Of a stretch of DNA of 64,000 bases, positions 53,483 to 64,000 are shown piece by piece. A program made the position numbers and the translations under genes. Within the stretch, counting starts at the first letter, position 1. Each line of letters begins with the position of its first letter. The DNA is from Spartobacteria bacterium (lineage in GTDB: Bacteria; Verrucomicrobiota; Verrucomicrobiia; Chthoniobacterales; UBA10450), in NCBI GenBank assembly GCA_003167365.1, contig PMTM01000012.1, positions 95,926 through 159,925 on the forward strand. Direction: 5' to 3'. The notes below the pieces were generated by a model. It saw only the letters and a list, made by a program, of their open reading frames with translations. It was not told the DNA's origin and searched no databases.

Positions 53483-53962
53483 ATGAAACGCGCGATCTAT
53501 CCCGGCAGCTTCGACCCAGTGACGAATGGTCATCTCGACGTTATTGGGCGGGCCCGAAAATTGTTCGATGAGATCGTTGTGGCGGTTGCACACAACGACG
53601 AGAAACAGCCTTTATTTTCTTTGGAAGAGCGGCTCGCTCTCCTGCACCAGGCGCTGGACAAGATCGACAATGTCCGCGTGGCGCAATTCGACGGATTGCT
53701 CGTCGAATTCGCGGTCGCGGAAAAGGCCAGTGCGGTGATTCGCGGTTTGCGCGCGGTTTCCGATTTCGAATTCGAATTCCAGATGGCGCTGATGAATCGA
53801 AAACTCGAGGACAGCGTGGAGACAATTTTTTTAATGCCAAAAGAGGAATACACCTATCTGAGCTCGCGATTGGTGAAAGAAATCGCACGCCTCGGCGGCA
53901 ACGTTTCGGATTTTGTTCCCGGTCCAGTGGCGGAAGCATTGGGAAAAAAATTTGCGCGATGA
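53483..53962 (+). CDS. coaD: phosphopantetheine adenylyltransferase
   Basis: This 159-residue nucleotidyltransferase has GSFDPVTNGH (8-17, with the T/HxxH site), FLMPKEEYTYLSSRLVKEIA, and IRGLRAVSDFEFE. It makes dephospho-CoA from phosphopantetheine and ATP. The start at 53483 (MKRAIYPGS) is standard; an upstream ATG lies in a heptad repeat. It opens the operon coaD-yceD-rpmF-plsX-fabH and overlaps the next gene (ATGA). Confidence 0.96.
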   Translation: MKRAIYPGSFDPVTNGHLDVIGRARKLFDEIVVAVAHNDEKQPLFSLEERLALLHQALDKIDNVRVAQFDGLLVEFAVAEKASAVIRGLRAVSDFEFEFQMALMNRKLEDSVETIFLMPKEEYTYLSSRLVKEIARLGGNVSDFVPGPVAEALGKKFAR

Positions 53963-54402
53963 AAATTCATTTGAAACAAATTCCGGCCGAAGGATTGCAC
54001 CTCGAGGGTAAAGAGGATTATCCAATCCCGGAATTGGAAGCGGACGGGATTCGGTGCGCCGGACCGCTGCACTACGATCTCGACATCGGCATTTCTTCGG
54101 ACGGGCTTTGGGCCAGCGGGTCGCTCAACCAACCGGTGGAAGTAACTTGCGTGGCGTGCCTCGAAAAATTCGTCCACGAAATCAAAGTGCCCGCTTTCGC
54201 CTTGCACAAGGAACTGCAGGGCCCGGAGATTGTCGATTTCGCGCCGTTCATCCGCGAAGACATATTGCTGAACCTGCCTGCCCACCCCCGCTGCGATCGT
54301 GACGGTGGCCGGATTTGTAAAGCAGCACATCTGGAAATGACGGGGCAAACCGTGAAACGTCAGCCCGATTGGAGTGCGTTGGACAAGCTGAAGTTAAAGT
54401 AA
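53959..54402 (+). CDS. YceD/DUF177-family protein
   Basis: This 147-residue protein has the DUF177 core: GSLNQPVEVTCVACLEKFVHEI, a CxxC in the middle, and DLLLNLPAHPRC-like ILLNLPAHPRCDRDGGRIC at the end. The family is conserved next to rpmF and has been linked to 23S rRNA/ribosome assembly. Here it lies between coaD and rpmF as expected. Overlaps coaD by four bases. Confidence 0.88.
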   Translation: MKIHLKQIPAEGLHLEGKEDYPIPELEADGIRCAGPLHYDLDIGISSDGLWASGSLNQPVEVTCVACLEKFVHEIKVPAFALHKELQGPEIVDFAPFIREDILLNLPAHPRCDRDGGRICKAAHLEMTGQTVKRQPDWSALDKLKLK

Positions 54403-54502
54403 GGGATTCAAGATTCAGAAAAAGTGACCTCTGTTTTCTCTGAAACCGGAACCCTTAACCCTGTTGCCTTTTGACCATTTCCTGCTTTGGTAGGTCGCCT
54501 TT

Positions 54503-54685
54503 ATGGGAGTTCCCAAACGCAAAACTTCGAAGATGCGGCTGCGTACGCGCAAGGCGGCGAATCGTTGGCGGGCGCCGCAACTGAATAAATGTCCGCAATG
54601 CGGCAGCACCGTCGCCTCACACACCGCATGCCCGAGTTGCGGTTACTATCGATCGCGCCAGGTCCTGACTATCGAGGGCAAATAG
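54503..54685 (+). CDS. rpmF: 50S ribosomal protein L32
   Basis: This 60-residue basic protein starts [18 protein letters not shown] and has a four-cysteine zinc ribbon CPQC...CPSCGYY. It is a structural protein of the large subunit. The order yceD-rpmF-plsX-fabH is widely conserved. The stop is followed by a family F hairpin. Confidence 0.96.
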   Translation: MGVPKRKTSKMRLRTRKAANRWRAPQLNKCPQCGSTVASHTACPSCGYYRSRQVLTIEGK

Positions 54686-54686
54686 T

Positions 54687-54737
54687 TGTCGCAGCGGTTG
54701 GGCCAACCGCCAAAATCAAAGAACAGGCGCCGCTACA
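54687..54737. repeat. family F hairpin element
   Basis: It lies just after the rpmF TAG, with GCGGTTG/CAACCGC around GGC (54694-54710), and ends GCTACA. It is placed between rpmF and plsX in the same operon, so any termination would be partial. Confidence 0.5.
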
Positions 54738-54789
54738 TCCGATTTTTCATTTTGCAATCGGCCACTAAAGTTCGCACAATTCTCCTGCG

Positions 54790-55821
54790 ATGAAGATCGC
54801 CTTGGATGCAATGGGGGGCGATTTTGGCCCGCCAAATCTGGTGGCCGGCGCTGTAATGGCGCTCCGGGAGTATCCGCGCATCACCAAGCTCTACCTCGTC
54901 GGCGATTCCGCTAAGATCGTAGCCGAACTACAGAAGAATCGTTGCCAGGATACCAGAATCGAGATCGTCCCGTCGACCCAGGTGGTGGAGATGAGCGATC
55001 GCGCGGTCGAGGCGGTGCGGAGAAAAAAAGATTCATCCATCAGCCGAGCCGTCGATCTTGTAAAACACGGCCAGGCCGACGCAGTTGTGAGCGCGGGGCA
55101 TACCGGCGCTGCGGTTGCCGCATGCACGATCAAGCTGCGGACCTTGCCCGGGATCAATCGGCCCGGCATTGCGGCCGTGCTTCCCACCGAAACGAATGTT
55201 TTTGTTTTGATCGACGCGGGAGCAAACATCGATGCGCACCCCGAACATCTTCTTCAATACGCATTCATGGGCACGGTCTATTCGCGACACGTCCTCGGCT
55301 ACAAGAATCCGACAGTCGGTCTCATATCGCTCGGTGAGGAAGATGTAAAAGGTAATGAAATGACCAAGGAAGTCTTCAAGATGCTAAAGAAGAGTTCGCT
55401 GAATTTTATCGGCAACATCGAGGGCCGGCATCTTTTTGAAAATCCAGTCGAGGTCGTGGTCTGCGATGGTTTTGTCGGCAACGTGATTTTGAAGACGTGC
55501 GAATCAATCGCGGTCGCGATCTTCACCTGGCTCAAGCACGAACTCACGCGCACGCCGATGCGAAAGGCCGGGGCTTTTCTGGCGCGGCATGCGTTTAATG
55601 CCATCAAGGAAAAGACGAACTACGAGGAATACGGCGGCAGTCCGCTTCTCGGGGTCAATGGCATTTGCATCATCGCCCACGGCTCGAGCACGCCATTAGC
55701 GGTAAAGAATGCGTTGCGCGTCGCGGTAGAGTCGATTGAACAACAGGTGAACCCGCATATCGTCGAGGAAATTCGCCGTTACAATGAAACGACAGCCCCG
55801 CTCGAGCCCGCGCTCCGCTAA
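54790..55821 (+). CDS. plsX: phosphate acyltransferase PlsX
   Basis: This 343-residue enzyme has MKIALDAMGGDFGPPNLVAGA at its start, VSAGHTGAAVAACTIKL and VGNVILKTCESIA. It converts acyl-ACP to acyl-phosphate at the start of phospholipid synthesis. ATG 54790 is standard. Its 3' end overlaps fabH by 38 bp. Confidence 0.96.
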   Translation: MKIALDAMGGDFGPPNLVAGAVMALREYPRITKLYLVGDSAKIVAELQKNRCQDTRIEIVPSTQVVEMSDRAVEAVRRKKDSSISRAVDLVKHGQADAVVSAGHTGAAVAACTIKLRTLPGINRPGIAAVLPTETNVFVLIDAGANIDAHPEHLLQYAFMGTVYSRHVLGYKNPTVGLISLGEEDVKGNEMTKEVFKMLKKSSLNFIGNIEGRHLFENPVEVVVCDGFVGNVILKTCESIAVAIFTWLKHELTRTPMRKAGAFLARHAFNAIKEKTNYEEYGGSPLLGVNGICIIAHGSSTPLAVKNALRVAVESIEQQVNPHIVEEIRRYNETTAPLEPALR

Positions 55822-56806
55822 AACACAGCGGACGGTCTCGATCATCGGCACGGGCAGCTACGTGCCCGAAAAAATCCTTACCAACGAAGACCTGTCGCGC
55901 ATGGTCGACACGACCGACGAGTGGATCACGACTCGCACCGGCATCAAAGAGCGGCGCATCGCGGCCAAAGACGAGTTCACCAGCGACATGGCGACAAAGG
56001 CCGCGCTCAAGGCAATCGAACAAGCCAACATCACGGCGGCGGAGATCGATCTGATCCTCGTGGCCACCGCGACGCCCGATATGCTATTTCCCGCGACTGC
56101 ATGCTTCGTGCAAAAAAACATCGGAGCGACTAACGCAGCCTGTCTCGATATTTCCGCCGCCTGCGCCGGTTTCCTTTTCGGCGTTGAAATCGCGCAGCAA
56201 TTTATCACTTCGCATACGCACGACACAGTCCTCGTGATCGGCGCGGACAAACTAACCTCGATAACAAACTGGACGGATCGCAATACTTGCGTGCTTTTTG
56301 GCGACGGCGCCGGCGCAGCCATCCTTCGTCATCGCGGCGGCGCTCATGGCGTAATCAGCACCCACATCGGCAGCGACGGACAATTCACCGATATTTTGTT
56401 CATGCCTGGCGGCGGCTCGCGCTGTCCGATCACGGCGGAGAATGTCGGACACAATCTCAATACGATTCACATGAGCGGGAAAGAAGTTTACAAACAAGCG
56501 GTCATCGCAATGTTCAGCGCCGCGCAAAAGGCGCTTCAGCAAGCGGGTTTGTCGATCGAAGACATCGCTTGCGTAATCCCGCACCAAGCCAATTTGAGGA
56601 TCATCGAAGGAATCGCGGATCGTCTCGGTATCCCGCTCGAAAGGTTTTACGTGAACCTCGATCGTTATGGCAACACTTCCGCCGCCGCAGTCGCGATTGC
56701 ACTCGACGAAGCGAATCGCACCGGCCGAATCAAAGCCGGCGATTTCGTTTTGATGGTCGTGTTCGGCGGCGGACTCACCTGGGCGAGCACGGTAATCGAA
56801 TGGTGA
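55784..56806 (+). CDS. fabH: 3-oxoacyl-ACP synthase III
   Basis: This 340-residue ketosynthase has the catalytic triad Cys127 (ISAACAGF), His267 (IPHQAN) and Asn297 (YGNTSAA), and the FabH start IIGTGSYVPEK. It condenses acetyl-CoA with malonyl-ACP to begin fatty-acid synthesis. The ATG at 55784 lies inside plsX; the first 15 residues (MKRQPRSSPRSAKTQ) are basic and variable. The 3' end overlaps the cyclase start by seven bases. Confidence 0.95.
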   Translation: MKRQPRSSPRSAKTQRTVSIIGTGSYVPEKILTNEDLSRMVDTTDEWITTRTGIKERRIAAKDEFTSDMATKAALKAIEQANITAAEIDLILVATATPDMLFPATACFVQKNIGATNAACLDISAACAGFLFGVEIAQQFITSHTHDTVLVIGADKLTSITNWTDRNTCVLFGDGAGAAILRHRGGAHGVISTHIGSDGQFTDILFMPGGGSRCPITAENVGHNLNTIHMSGKEVYKQAVIAMFSAAQKALQQAGLSIEDIACVIPHQANLRIIEGIADRLGIPLERFYVNLDRYGNTSAAAVAIALDEANRTGRIKAGDFVLMVVFGGGLTWASTVIEW

Positions 56807-58653
56807 CTCAACGCCGTCTGACCGCGATTCTCGCCGCTGACATGGTCGGTTACAGCCGACAGATGGGCGCCGATGAAGCGGGCACACTTGCCGCGCTCAA
56901 GAGTCTGCGATCTGATTTGATCGACAACAAGATCGCCGACAATCACGGCCGCATCGTGAAACTAACGGGAGACGGGATGTTGGTGGAATTTTCCAGCGTC
57001 GTGCACGCCGTCGCGTGCGCAGTGGAAATTCAACGCGCGATGCGTAATCGCAATTCGGAAATGACACCGGACAATTGCATTGAATTCCGGATCGGCATCA
57101 ATCTTGGCGATGTGATTGTCGAAGGCGATGACATCTACGGCGACGGCGTCAATGTGGCGGTGCGGATCGAGAGCATCGCTGAGCCCGGCGGCATCGCAAT
57201 CTCAAGCTCGGTCCGCGATCACGTTGGCAATCGCCTCGATCTGCACTTTGAAGACCGGGGCGAACAACAATTCAAGAACATCGACAAGCCGACTCGGGTC
57301 TACAATGTCTTATTGGAGAAGCCAGAGATGACGCGCATGACTGCGGCCGAAGAAAAGCGGCCATCGATCGCCGTGTTGCCGTTCACCAACATGAGCGGTG
57401 ATCCTGAACAGGAATATTTCAGTGATGGAATCACCGAGGACATCATTACCGATTTGTCGAAGGTATCCGGCTTGTTCGTCGTCGCCCGCCACACGGCGTT
57501 TACCTACAAAGGCAAGCCCGTGAAAGTGCAACAGGTCGGGCACGAGCTCGGCGTTCGCTACGTGTTGGAAGGCAGCGTTCGAAAGGCTGGCTCCCGCGTT
57601 CGTGTGACGGGACAACTGATCAACTGCAGCGACGGTGGCCATATCTGGGCAGAACGCTTTGATCGCGATCTCACGGATATCTTCGCCATTCAGGACGAGA
57701 TCACACACGCGATCGTCGATCAGTTGAAGGTACAGCTGCTCCCACAGGAGAAAGAGTCCATTGGACGAGCGACCACCGGCAACGTCGAAGCCTATACTTT
57801 CTATCTGCGCGGGCGCGATTTTCTCTACCGCCATTCCAAGCGTTACTACGAGCTCGCCCGGCGCATGTTTACGAAAGCGCTCGAGCTTGATCCAAATTAC
57901 GGCCACGCCTATGCCGGAATTGCGGTCTGCGATGGCTTCCTTTTCATGCATTGCCAAGCCGACCTCTCGGTCGAGGGAATTCTCGAGATGGCGGACAAGG
58001 CGCTGGCGCTAGAAAGCGACCTGGCCATAGCACATACCGCTCGCGGCGTCGCGCTATCTGCCGCGCGCCGCTTCGAAGAAGCGAATGAAGAATTCGAGAA
58101 GGGAGTGACGCTGGATCCCAACTCCTTTGAGGCTCACTTCCTCTCCGCCCGGCCGACCTTCATGCAGGGAAAAATTGCGCGCGCGGTCGAGTTCTTGGAG
58201 CGCGCGGCCGAGATCAATCCGGCCGATTACAAGCCTCCGGCTTTGGCTATTCACATGTACCGTTCACTCGGACGTGAGAGCGATTGCAAAGCGGCCGCCC
58301 GCAAAACCGTCGAGCTGGCCGAACCTGAGTTGGTCTCGAATCCGGAAGATCCCCGCCCCGCGGTGGCAGGCGCTCTCGCGCTCTTGGAGCTGGGAGAAAA
58401 GGACCGGGCGAAAGATTGGATGACGCGAGCTCAGGCCATCGAAAATGAGGATCCGGTCGCACTCTACAACCTCGCCTGCATTTACAGTCACCTCGGAGAA
58501 CCCGAACCGGCCTTTGATTTGCTGGAGCGAGTCATCGGCAACAAGCGACGGATGTGGAAAGACTGGATTGAAAATGACTCCGACTTGGACGGGATTCGAA
58601 ATCATCCGCGCTATCAAAAATTACTCAAACAGCTCGAAATGACAAAATGCTAA
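56800..58653 (+). CDS. class III adenylate cyclase fused to TolB-like and TPR domains
   Basis: This 617-residue protein has a class III nucleotide cyclase domain (1-170) with metal Asp14 (ADMVGYS) and Asp58, Lys54 (IVKLTGDG), Asn118 and Arg122 (GDGVNVAVRI). A TolB-N-like segment follows at about 185-330 (SIAVLPFTNMSGDPEQEYFS, then DGITEDII), then tetratricopeptide repeats to the end. No membrane segment is seen. It should make cAMP. The open frame upstream to 56287 overlaps fabH; ATG 56800 is chosen. It overlaps fabH and tatD by seven bases each, so it belongs to the lipid operon. Confidence 0.87.
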   Translation: MVTQRRLTAILAADMVGYSRQMGADEAGTLAALKSLRSDLIDNKIADNHGRIVKLTGDGMLVEFSSVVHAVACAVEIQRAMRNRNSEMTPDNCIEFRIGINLGDVIVEGDDIYGDGVNVAVRIESIAEPGGIAISSSVRDHVGNRLDLHFEDRGEQQFKNIDKPTRVYNVLLEKPEMTRMTAAEEKRPSIAVLPFTNMSGDPEQEYFSDGITEDIITDLSKVSGLFVVARHTAFTYKGKPVKVQQVGHELGVRYVLEGSVRKAGSRVRVTGQLINCSDGGHIWAERFDRDLTDIFAIQDEITHAIVDQLKVQLLPQEKESIGRATTGNVEAYTFYLRGRDFLYRHSKRYYELARRMFTKALELDPNYGHAYAGIAVCDGFLFMHCQADLSVEGILEMADKALALESDLAIAHTARGVALSAARRFEEANEEFEKGVTLDPNSFEAHFLSARPTFMQGKIARAVEFLERAAEINPADYKPPALAIHMYRSLGRESDCKAAARKTVELAEPELVSNPEDPRPAVAGALALLELGEKDRAKDWMTRAQAIENEDPVALYNLACIYSHLGEPEPAFDLLERVIGNKRRMWKDWIENDSDLDGIRNHPRYQKLLKQLEMTKC

Positions 58654-59510
58654 TAGAAACCCACGCGCACCTCGATTATCCGGATTTCGCGAATGACTTT
58701 GATGAGGTCCTGCGGCGGGCGAATGAAGCCGGCGTGACGCGCATCATTACGATCGGCACTTCAGTCGAGAGCAGCCGGCGCGCGATCGAGCTGGCTGAGA
58801 AATATCCCAATATTTTTGCGGTCATCGGCGTTCATCCAACTTGTGCGGAGGAAACTGGCGAAGATGTCGCATCACCGTTGCGCGAGCTTGCGAAAAATCC
58901 CCGCGTTGTCGCGATCGGCGAAACAGGTCTCGATTATCATCGCTTGCCCAGCGCAGAGGTCGCGAAGGAAAAACAGGTGCAGGTCTTTTCCCAGGCCTTG
59001 CAATCCGAGACGAGCGAGGAGCTGGAAGCGCAAATTCACGACGGCGCTTATAAATCAAAACAGGCGAGTTTGTTCGAGCAGCAGCTCGATCTCGCGGTCG
59101 AGCTTGGTTTGAATGTCGTCATTCATCAGCGCGACGCATGGAATGACACGCTCGAGATCATGCGGCCGTATTCGGGCAAACTGCGCGGCGTTTTCCATTG
59201 TTTTGGCGGCACGCTGGAACAAGCGAATGAAGTTGTCGATCTTGGCCACCTTGTTTCATTCACCGGGATTGTGACTTTCAAGAACGGCGTCGCCGTTCTT
59301 GACGTCGCGGCACAACTCCCGCTCTTCAAGTTCATGGTGGAAACCGATTGCCCGTATCTCGCACCAGTTCCGTTTCGAGGAAAACGATGCGAACCGGCAC
59401 ACACACGCATTGTTGCCGAAACCATCGCAGCCGCGCGCGGCATTTCGCTGCAAGACGTTGCCGAAATGACAACCCAAACCGCGGAAGAGTTTTTCAAGTT
59501 TAAACGATGA
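58647..59510 (+). CDS. tatD: TatD-family metal-dependent deoxyribonuclease
   Basis: This 287-residue protein has ETHAHLDYPDFANDF at the start (His6, His8), GETGLDYHRLPSAE, VVIHQRDAW, FHCFGG and VETDCPYLAPVP, the metal and catalytic sites of TatD. A segment of about 28 residues between LDYHR and LAVELGLNVV (SQALQSETSEELEAQIHDGA region) makes it longer than the usual 260. TatD acts as a nuclease in DNA repair. It overlaps its neighbours on both sides. Confidence 0.92.
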   Translation: MLIETHAHLDYPDFANDFDEVLRRANEAGVTRIITIGTSVESSRRAIELAEKYPNIFAVIGVHPTCAEETGEDVASPLRELAKNPRVVAIGETGLDYHRLPSAEVAKEKQVQVFSQALQSETSEELEAQIHDGAYKSKQASLFEQQLDLAVELGLNVVIHQRDAWNDTLEIMRPYSGKLRGVFHCFGGTLEQANEVVDLGHLVSFTGIVTFKNGVAVLDVAAQLPLFKFMVETDCPYLAPVPFRGKRCEPAHTRIVAETIAAARGISLQDVAEMTTQTAEEFFKFKR

Positions 59511-60121
59511 AGATCGACGGCCTCATTCGCGCGACTTTTTTAGTTGTCGTTTCAATCATTGTCACGTCTTGCACTGCGCCCGACACGCAACATCATATTG
59601 TCATTAGCACGCGCGAGCAAAAGCTGGCGCTGCTCGATCAAGGGAAACTGATGGCGATCTATCCGGTTTCGACTTCCAAATTCGGACTGGGTGATGGCCG
59701 CGGCAGTTGCCGAACGCCACTCGGCGAACTCGAAGTCGCCGACAAAGTGGGTGACGGCGCTTTGCCTGGCACGGTCTTCAAAGATCGCCGGCGCACCGGC
59801 GAGATCGTCGCGCCGAATTCGCCTGGCCGCGACCCGATCGTGACGCGGATTCTCTGGCTGCGCGGCCGGGAATCTCAAAATGTGAATGCATTTGCACGAA
59901 CCATTTATATTCACGGCACGCCAGAAGAACGAAATATCGGACGTCCGGTAAGTTATGGTTGCGTCCGGATGCGCTCGAGCGACATCATCAATCTCTACCA
60001 GATCGTAGGACGCGGGGCGCAAGTTACCATTGTCGATCTTCCGCTGGCCGCGGTTGTTCCGGCTTTGAATCCGGCGGGGCAAATGACCGAAGCAAATCCG
60101 GCCCAGTCAGGTTCTCACTAA
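59507..60121 (+). CDS. L,D-transpeptidase lipoprotein (YkuD domain)
   Basis: This 204-residue protein has a lipoprotein signal with lipobox IVTSC (Cys22) and a YkuD domain with His136 (IYIHGTPEE) and SYGCVRM (Cys152), the catalytic site of L,D-transpeptidases that cross-link or modify peptidoglycan. The C-terminus (from residue 185) is not conserved. It is last in the operon and overlaps tatD by four bases. It is small for a cross-linking enzyme; anchoring of lipoproteins is another possibility. Confidence 0.88.
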   Translation: MKIDGLIRATFLVVVSIIVTSCTAPDTQHHIVISTREQKLALLDQGKLMAIYPVSTSKFGLGDGRGSCRTPLGELEVADKVGDGALPGTVFKDRRRTGEIVAPNSPGRDPIVTRILWLRGRESQNVNAFARTIYIHGTPEERNIGRPVSYGCVRMRSSDIINLYQIVGRGAQVTIVDLPLAAVVPALNPAGQMTEANPAQSGSH

Positions 60122-60134
60122 GTTTCGAGAAGCG

Positions 60135-60896
60135 TTAATTCGCCGGCGGCGAAACCATCAATCGCGCAAGGACCGCGCGTTGCGCCGCGATCAAATCGGC
60201 GATGCCTTTGCGACCGAGCACGAGCATTTCATCCAGCTGCTGCTGCGAAAAAGTCGATTCCTCTCCGGATCCCTGCACTTCGACAAATTCGCTATCTTCC
60301 GTCGCCACCAGATTGAAATCGACGGTCACCGCTTTGTCTTCGTCGTAGTTAAGATCGACAATCGCAGTTCCATCGAGAATGCCGGCGCTGACGGCTGCAA
60401 CCAATTTTCGAATCGGCGGCGCATCGACTTTCTTTTCCTTCGCCAGCTTTCGGCATGCGATTGCGACCGCGAGACTTGCGCCAGTAATCGCAGCGGTCCG
60501 CGTCCCACCGTCAGCCTGAAGCACATCGCAATCGATCCACATCGTGCGCGGCCCGAGTTTTTCAAGATCGACCACTGCGCGCAGCGATCGTCCAATTAAT
60601 CTTTGGATTTCGGTGCTGCGGCCGTCGAGTCGGCCTTTAGATATGTCTCGCTGCTTTCGCGTCGTCGTTGAATAGGGCAACATCGAATATTCTGCGGTCA
60701 ACCAGCCGCCGGTTACGTTTTGTTCCTTCATCCAGCGCGGAACGATTTCTTCGATCATCACGCCGCAGATCACACGCGTGTTCCCCATGGCAACAAGAAC
60801 CGAACCGCTCGCGTGCGGAGCAATGTTTAATTCGAAACTGATGGGCCGGACTTGGTCAACCGCACGGCCATCGCTGCGTTGGAAAGGCGAATTCAA
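60135..60896 (-). CDS. rph: ribonuclease PH
   Basis: This 253-residue enzyme starts RSDGRAVDQVRPISFE and has the family motifs GNTRVICGV, LPYSTTTRKQRDISKGRLDGR and QADGGTRTAAITGASLA. RNase PH trims tRNA 3' ends phosphorolytically. Length is slightly above the 238-residue standard. It converges on the L,D-transpeptidase gene. Confidence 0.95.
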   Translation of the reverse strand: MNSPFQRSDGRAVDQVRPISFELNIAPHASGSVLVAMGNTRVICGVMIEEIVPRWMKEQNVTGGWLTAEYSMLPYSTTTRKQRDISKGRLDGRSTEIQRLIGRSLRAVVDLEKLGPRTMWIDCDVLQADGGTRTAAITGASLAVAIACRKLAKEKKVDAPPIRKLVAAVSAGILDGTAIVDLNYDEDKAVTVDFNLVATEDSEFVEVQGSGEESTFSQQQLDEMLVLGRKGIADLIAAQRAVLARLMVSPPAN

Positions 60897-60898
60897 TC

Positions 60899-60930
60899 GT
60901 CCGCAGATTACGCAGATTAGCGCAGATTAA
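60899..60930. repeat. family D repeat
   Basis: GTCCGCAGATTACGCAGATT, then AGCGCAGATTAA: three degenerate units of the GCAGATTAC type, immediately before the rph start. Confidence 0.55.
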
Positions 60931-60941
60931 AACTTCGATGT

Positions 60942-60999
60942 GGTGGATCGTGCGCTCCGCGGGCGATATTAGTGTGGCGCCGCAGGCGCGTGATCCACC
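60942..60999. repeat. family E element with GGTGGATC/GATCCACC ends
   Basis: Perfect 8-bp inverted ends bound 58 bp. The interior is like the 40702-40804 copy (GGATCGxGCGCTCCGC shared). It lies between rph and the rRNA promoter. Confidence 0.6.
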
Positions 61000-61095
61000 G
61001 ATCAGTTAACGACACGACCGCCGTTCGGATGCAAGAGCTTTCCGCCAGCTATCAGCGACGCTGAAAAATTTTCCAGAAAAGTTAAGCTCTCGCGG

Positions 61096-61123
61096 TTGAC
61101 GACCGGGATTCGCAGGCTAATAT
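61096..61123 (+). promoter_or_regulatory. 23S rRNA promoter
   Basis: TTGACG (61096-61101) and TAATAT (61118-61123) with 16 bp between. It is GC-rich after the -10, as in stable-RNA promoters. Transcription would start near 61130, about 300 nt before the mature 23S. Confidence 0.65.
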
Positions 61124-61284
61124 GCCTGTCCTGCATGACGCGGGACTCCTCTAATCAGGAGTTGGTTCTACGTACATTGGGGACTGCAAATTGAGCTCAG
61201 TTTTGTCCCGGTTGATTAACGGAAACGTAATTATCCGGAGGCGAAGTTGAGTTTTTTTGTCGCCCAAAATGGACGCGGAGCTGG

Positions 61285-61294
61285 TTCTTTGACA
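61285..61294 (+). promoter_or_regulatory. boxA-like antitermination site in the 23S leader
   Basis: TTCTTTGACA resembles the rRNA boxA core (CTCTTTAACA), usually in the spacer before 23S, where NusB-S10 binds. The TTGACA inside it could also be read as a -35, with a weak TAAGAA about 16 bp on; I prefer the boxA reading. Confidence 0.5.
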
Positions 61295-61402
61295 TCTACA
61301 TACAGGGTAGTAAGAAAGTACAACTTTAAGAGCTGAGTCTGAAATAAGCGGCTGGAGGTTAAGATCTTCAGCCAGAGAGTTTCAGTTATCATAAGAATCT
61401 CT

Positions 61403-61418
61403 GGTCCCTCACGGGACC
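61403..61418 (+). other. hairpin directly before 23S
   Basis: GGTCCC/GGGACC around TCAC forms a perfect 6-bp hairpin ending 10 bases before the mature 5' end, possibly part of the processing signal. Confidence 0.45.
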
Positions 61419-61428
61419 GGAACAGATT

Positions 61429-64000
<2,572 letters not shown>

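Larger units (their letters stand above)
60897..61428. other. 532-bp region holding repeats and the 23S rRNA promoter and leader
   Basis: From left: a family D repeat (60899-60930), a family E element (60942-60999), a strong promoter (61096-61123), a leader hairpin (ACTCCT/AGGAGT at 61145-61162), a boxA-like site and a hairpin just before 23S. I find no 16S sequence and no tRNA cloverleaf. Confidence 0.75.

Noticed and set aside
56287..56799. N-terminal extension of the cyclase gene
   Set aside because: It overlaps fabH in another frame and is arginine-rich, typical of a shadow.
61289..61316. Second rRNA promoter (TTGACA ... TAAGAA)
   Set aside because: The sequence fits a boxA antitermination site better, and the -10 is poor.

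Overview
The window is ordinary bacterial chromosome, GC-rich by eye (I did not count it), from a Gram-negative organism: a kdsA-lptC-lptA-lptB cluster implies an LPS outer membrane, and several secreted proteins carry lipoprotein signals. My best guess is Verrucomicrobiota, perhaps the soil Chthoniobacterales/Spartobacteria group. That rests on gene content, tandem MacB/ADOP-type permeases and intergenic repeats whose chance translations (LNVQRS-like, LNLKS-like, QAMQPTA) I remember from such genomes. No database search was possible.

Layout. 1-4.5 kb: two MacB/ADOP-type permeases and a secreted thioredoxin. 4.8-12.1 kb: an accessory stretch with a coupled small membrane ORF, amidase lipoprotein and TPR protein, then a fatty-acid desaturase, an isoprenylcysteine-methyltransferase-like gene with cassette-like borders, an alpha/beta-hydrolase and a decayed papain-like hydrolase. 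12.1-14.2 kb: an ECF sigma factor, a membrane anti-sigma candidate and a PDZ protein, transcribed leftward. 15.1-20.4 kb: a leftward polysaccharide locus with a methyltransferase, a GH26-like lipoprotein and a 1119-residue GH18-like/deacetylase/glycosyltransferase fusion. 20.5-30.3 kb: a gamma-carbonic-anhydrase-like gene converging on a long leftward run of thioredoxin, retropepsin-like protein, cystathionine beta-synthase, cystathionine gamma-synthase/lyase, aroC, CvpA, four-helix-bundle protein, gatB and glycerate kinase.

30.5-44.5 kb: housekeeping and amino-acid genes (rpsA, gdhA, asnS, FecR-like, YkgJ, BaiN-like, DoxX, cupin, thrC, dicarboxylate symporter, speA). 44.5-52.4 kb: bifunctional nuclease, a phosphorelay without sugar permease (hprK-ptsH-ptsI), a GNAT acetyltransferase, the LPS export cluster and a YwaF-like membrane protein. 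52.5-60.1 kb: a universal stress protein, then a tight rightward operon coaD-yceD-rpmF-plsX-fabH-adenylate cyclase/TPR-tatD-L,D-transpeptidase. rph is next on the minus strand. From about 61,429 to the window edge lies a 23S rRNA gene with its own promoter and leader, and no 16S or tRNA upstream.

The most unusual layer is the intergenic one. At least seven families of short repeats, mostly inverted or tandem, sit against gene ends and often supply stop codons, false start codons or C-terminal tails. The clearest case is a 415-bp unit at 23689-24103. It has 33-bp terminal inverted repeats (30 of 33 matching), carries only a four-helix-bundle gene, and fits exactly between the cvpA stop and the gatB start. 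No CRISPR array, transposase, phage gene or convincing tRNA was seen.
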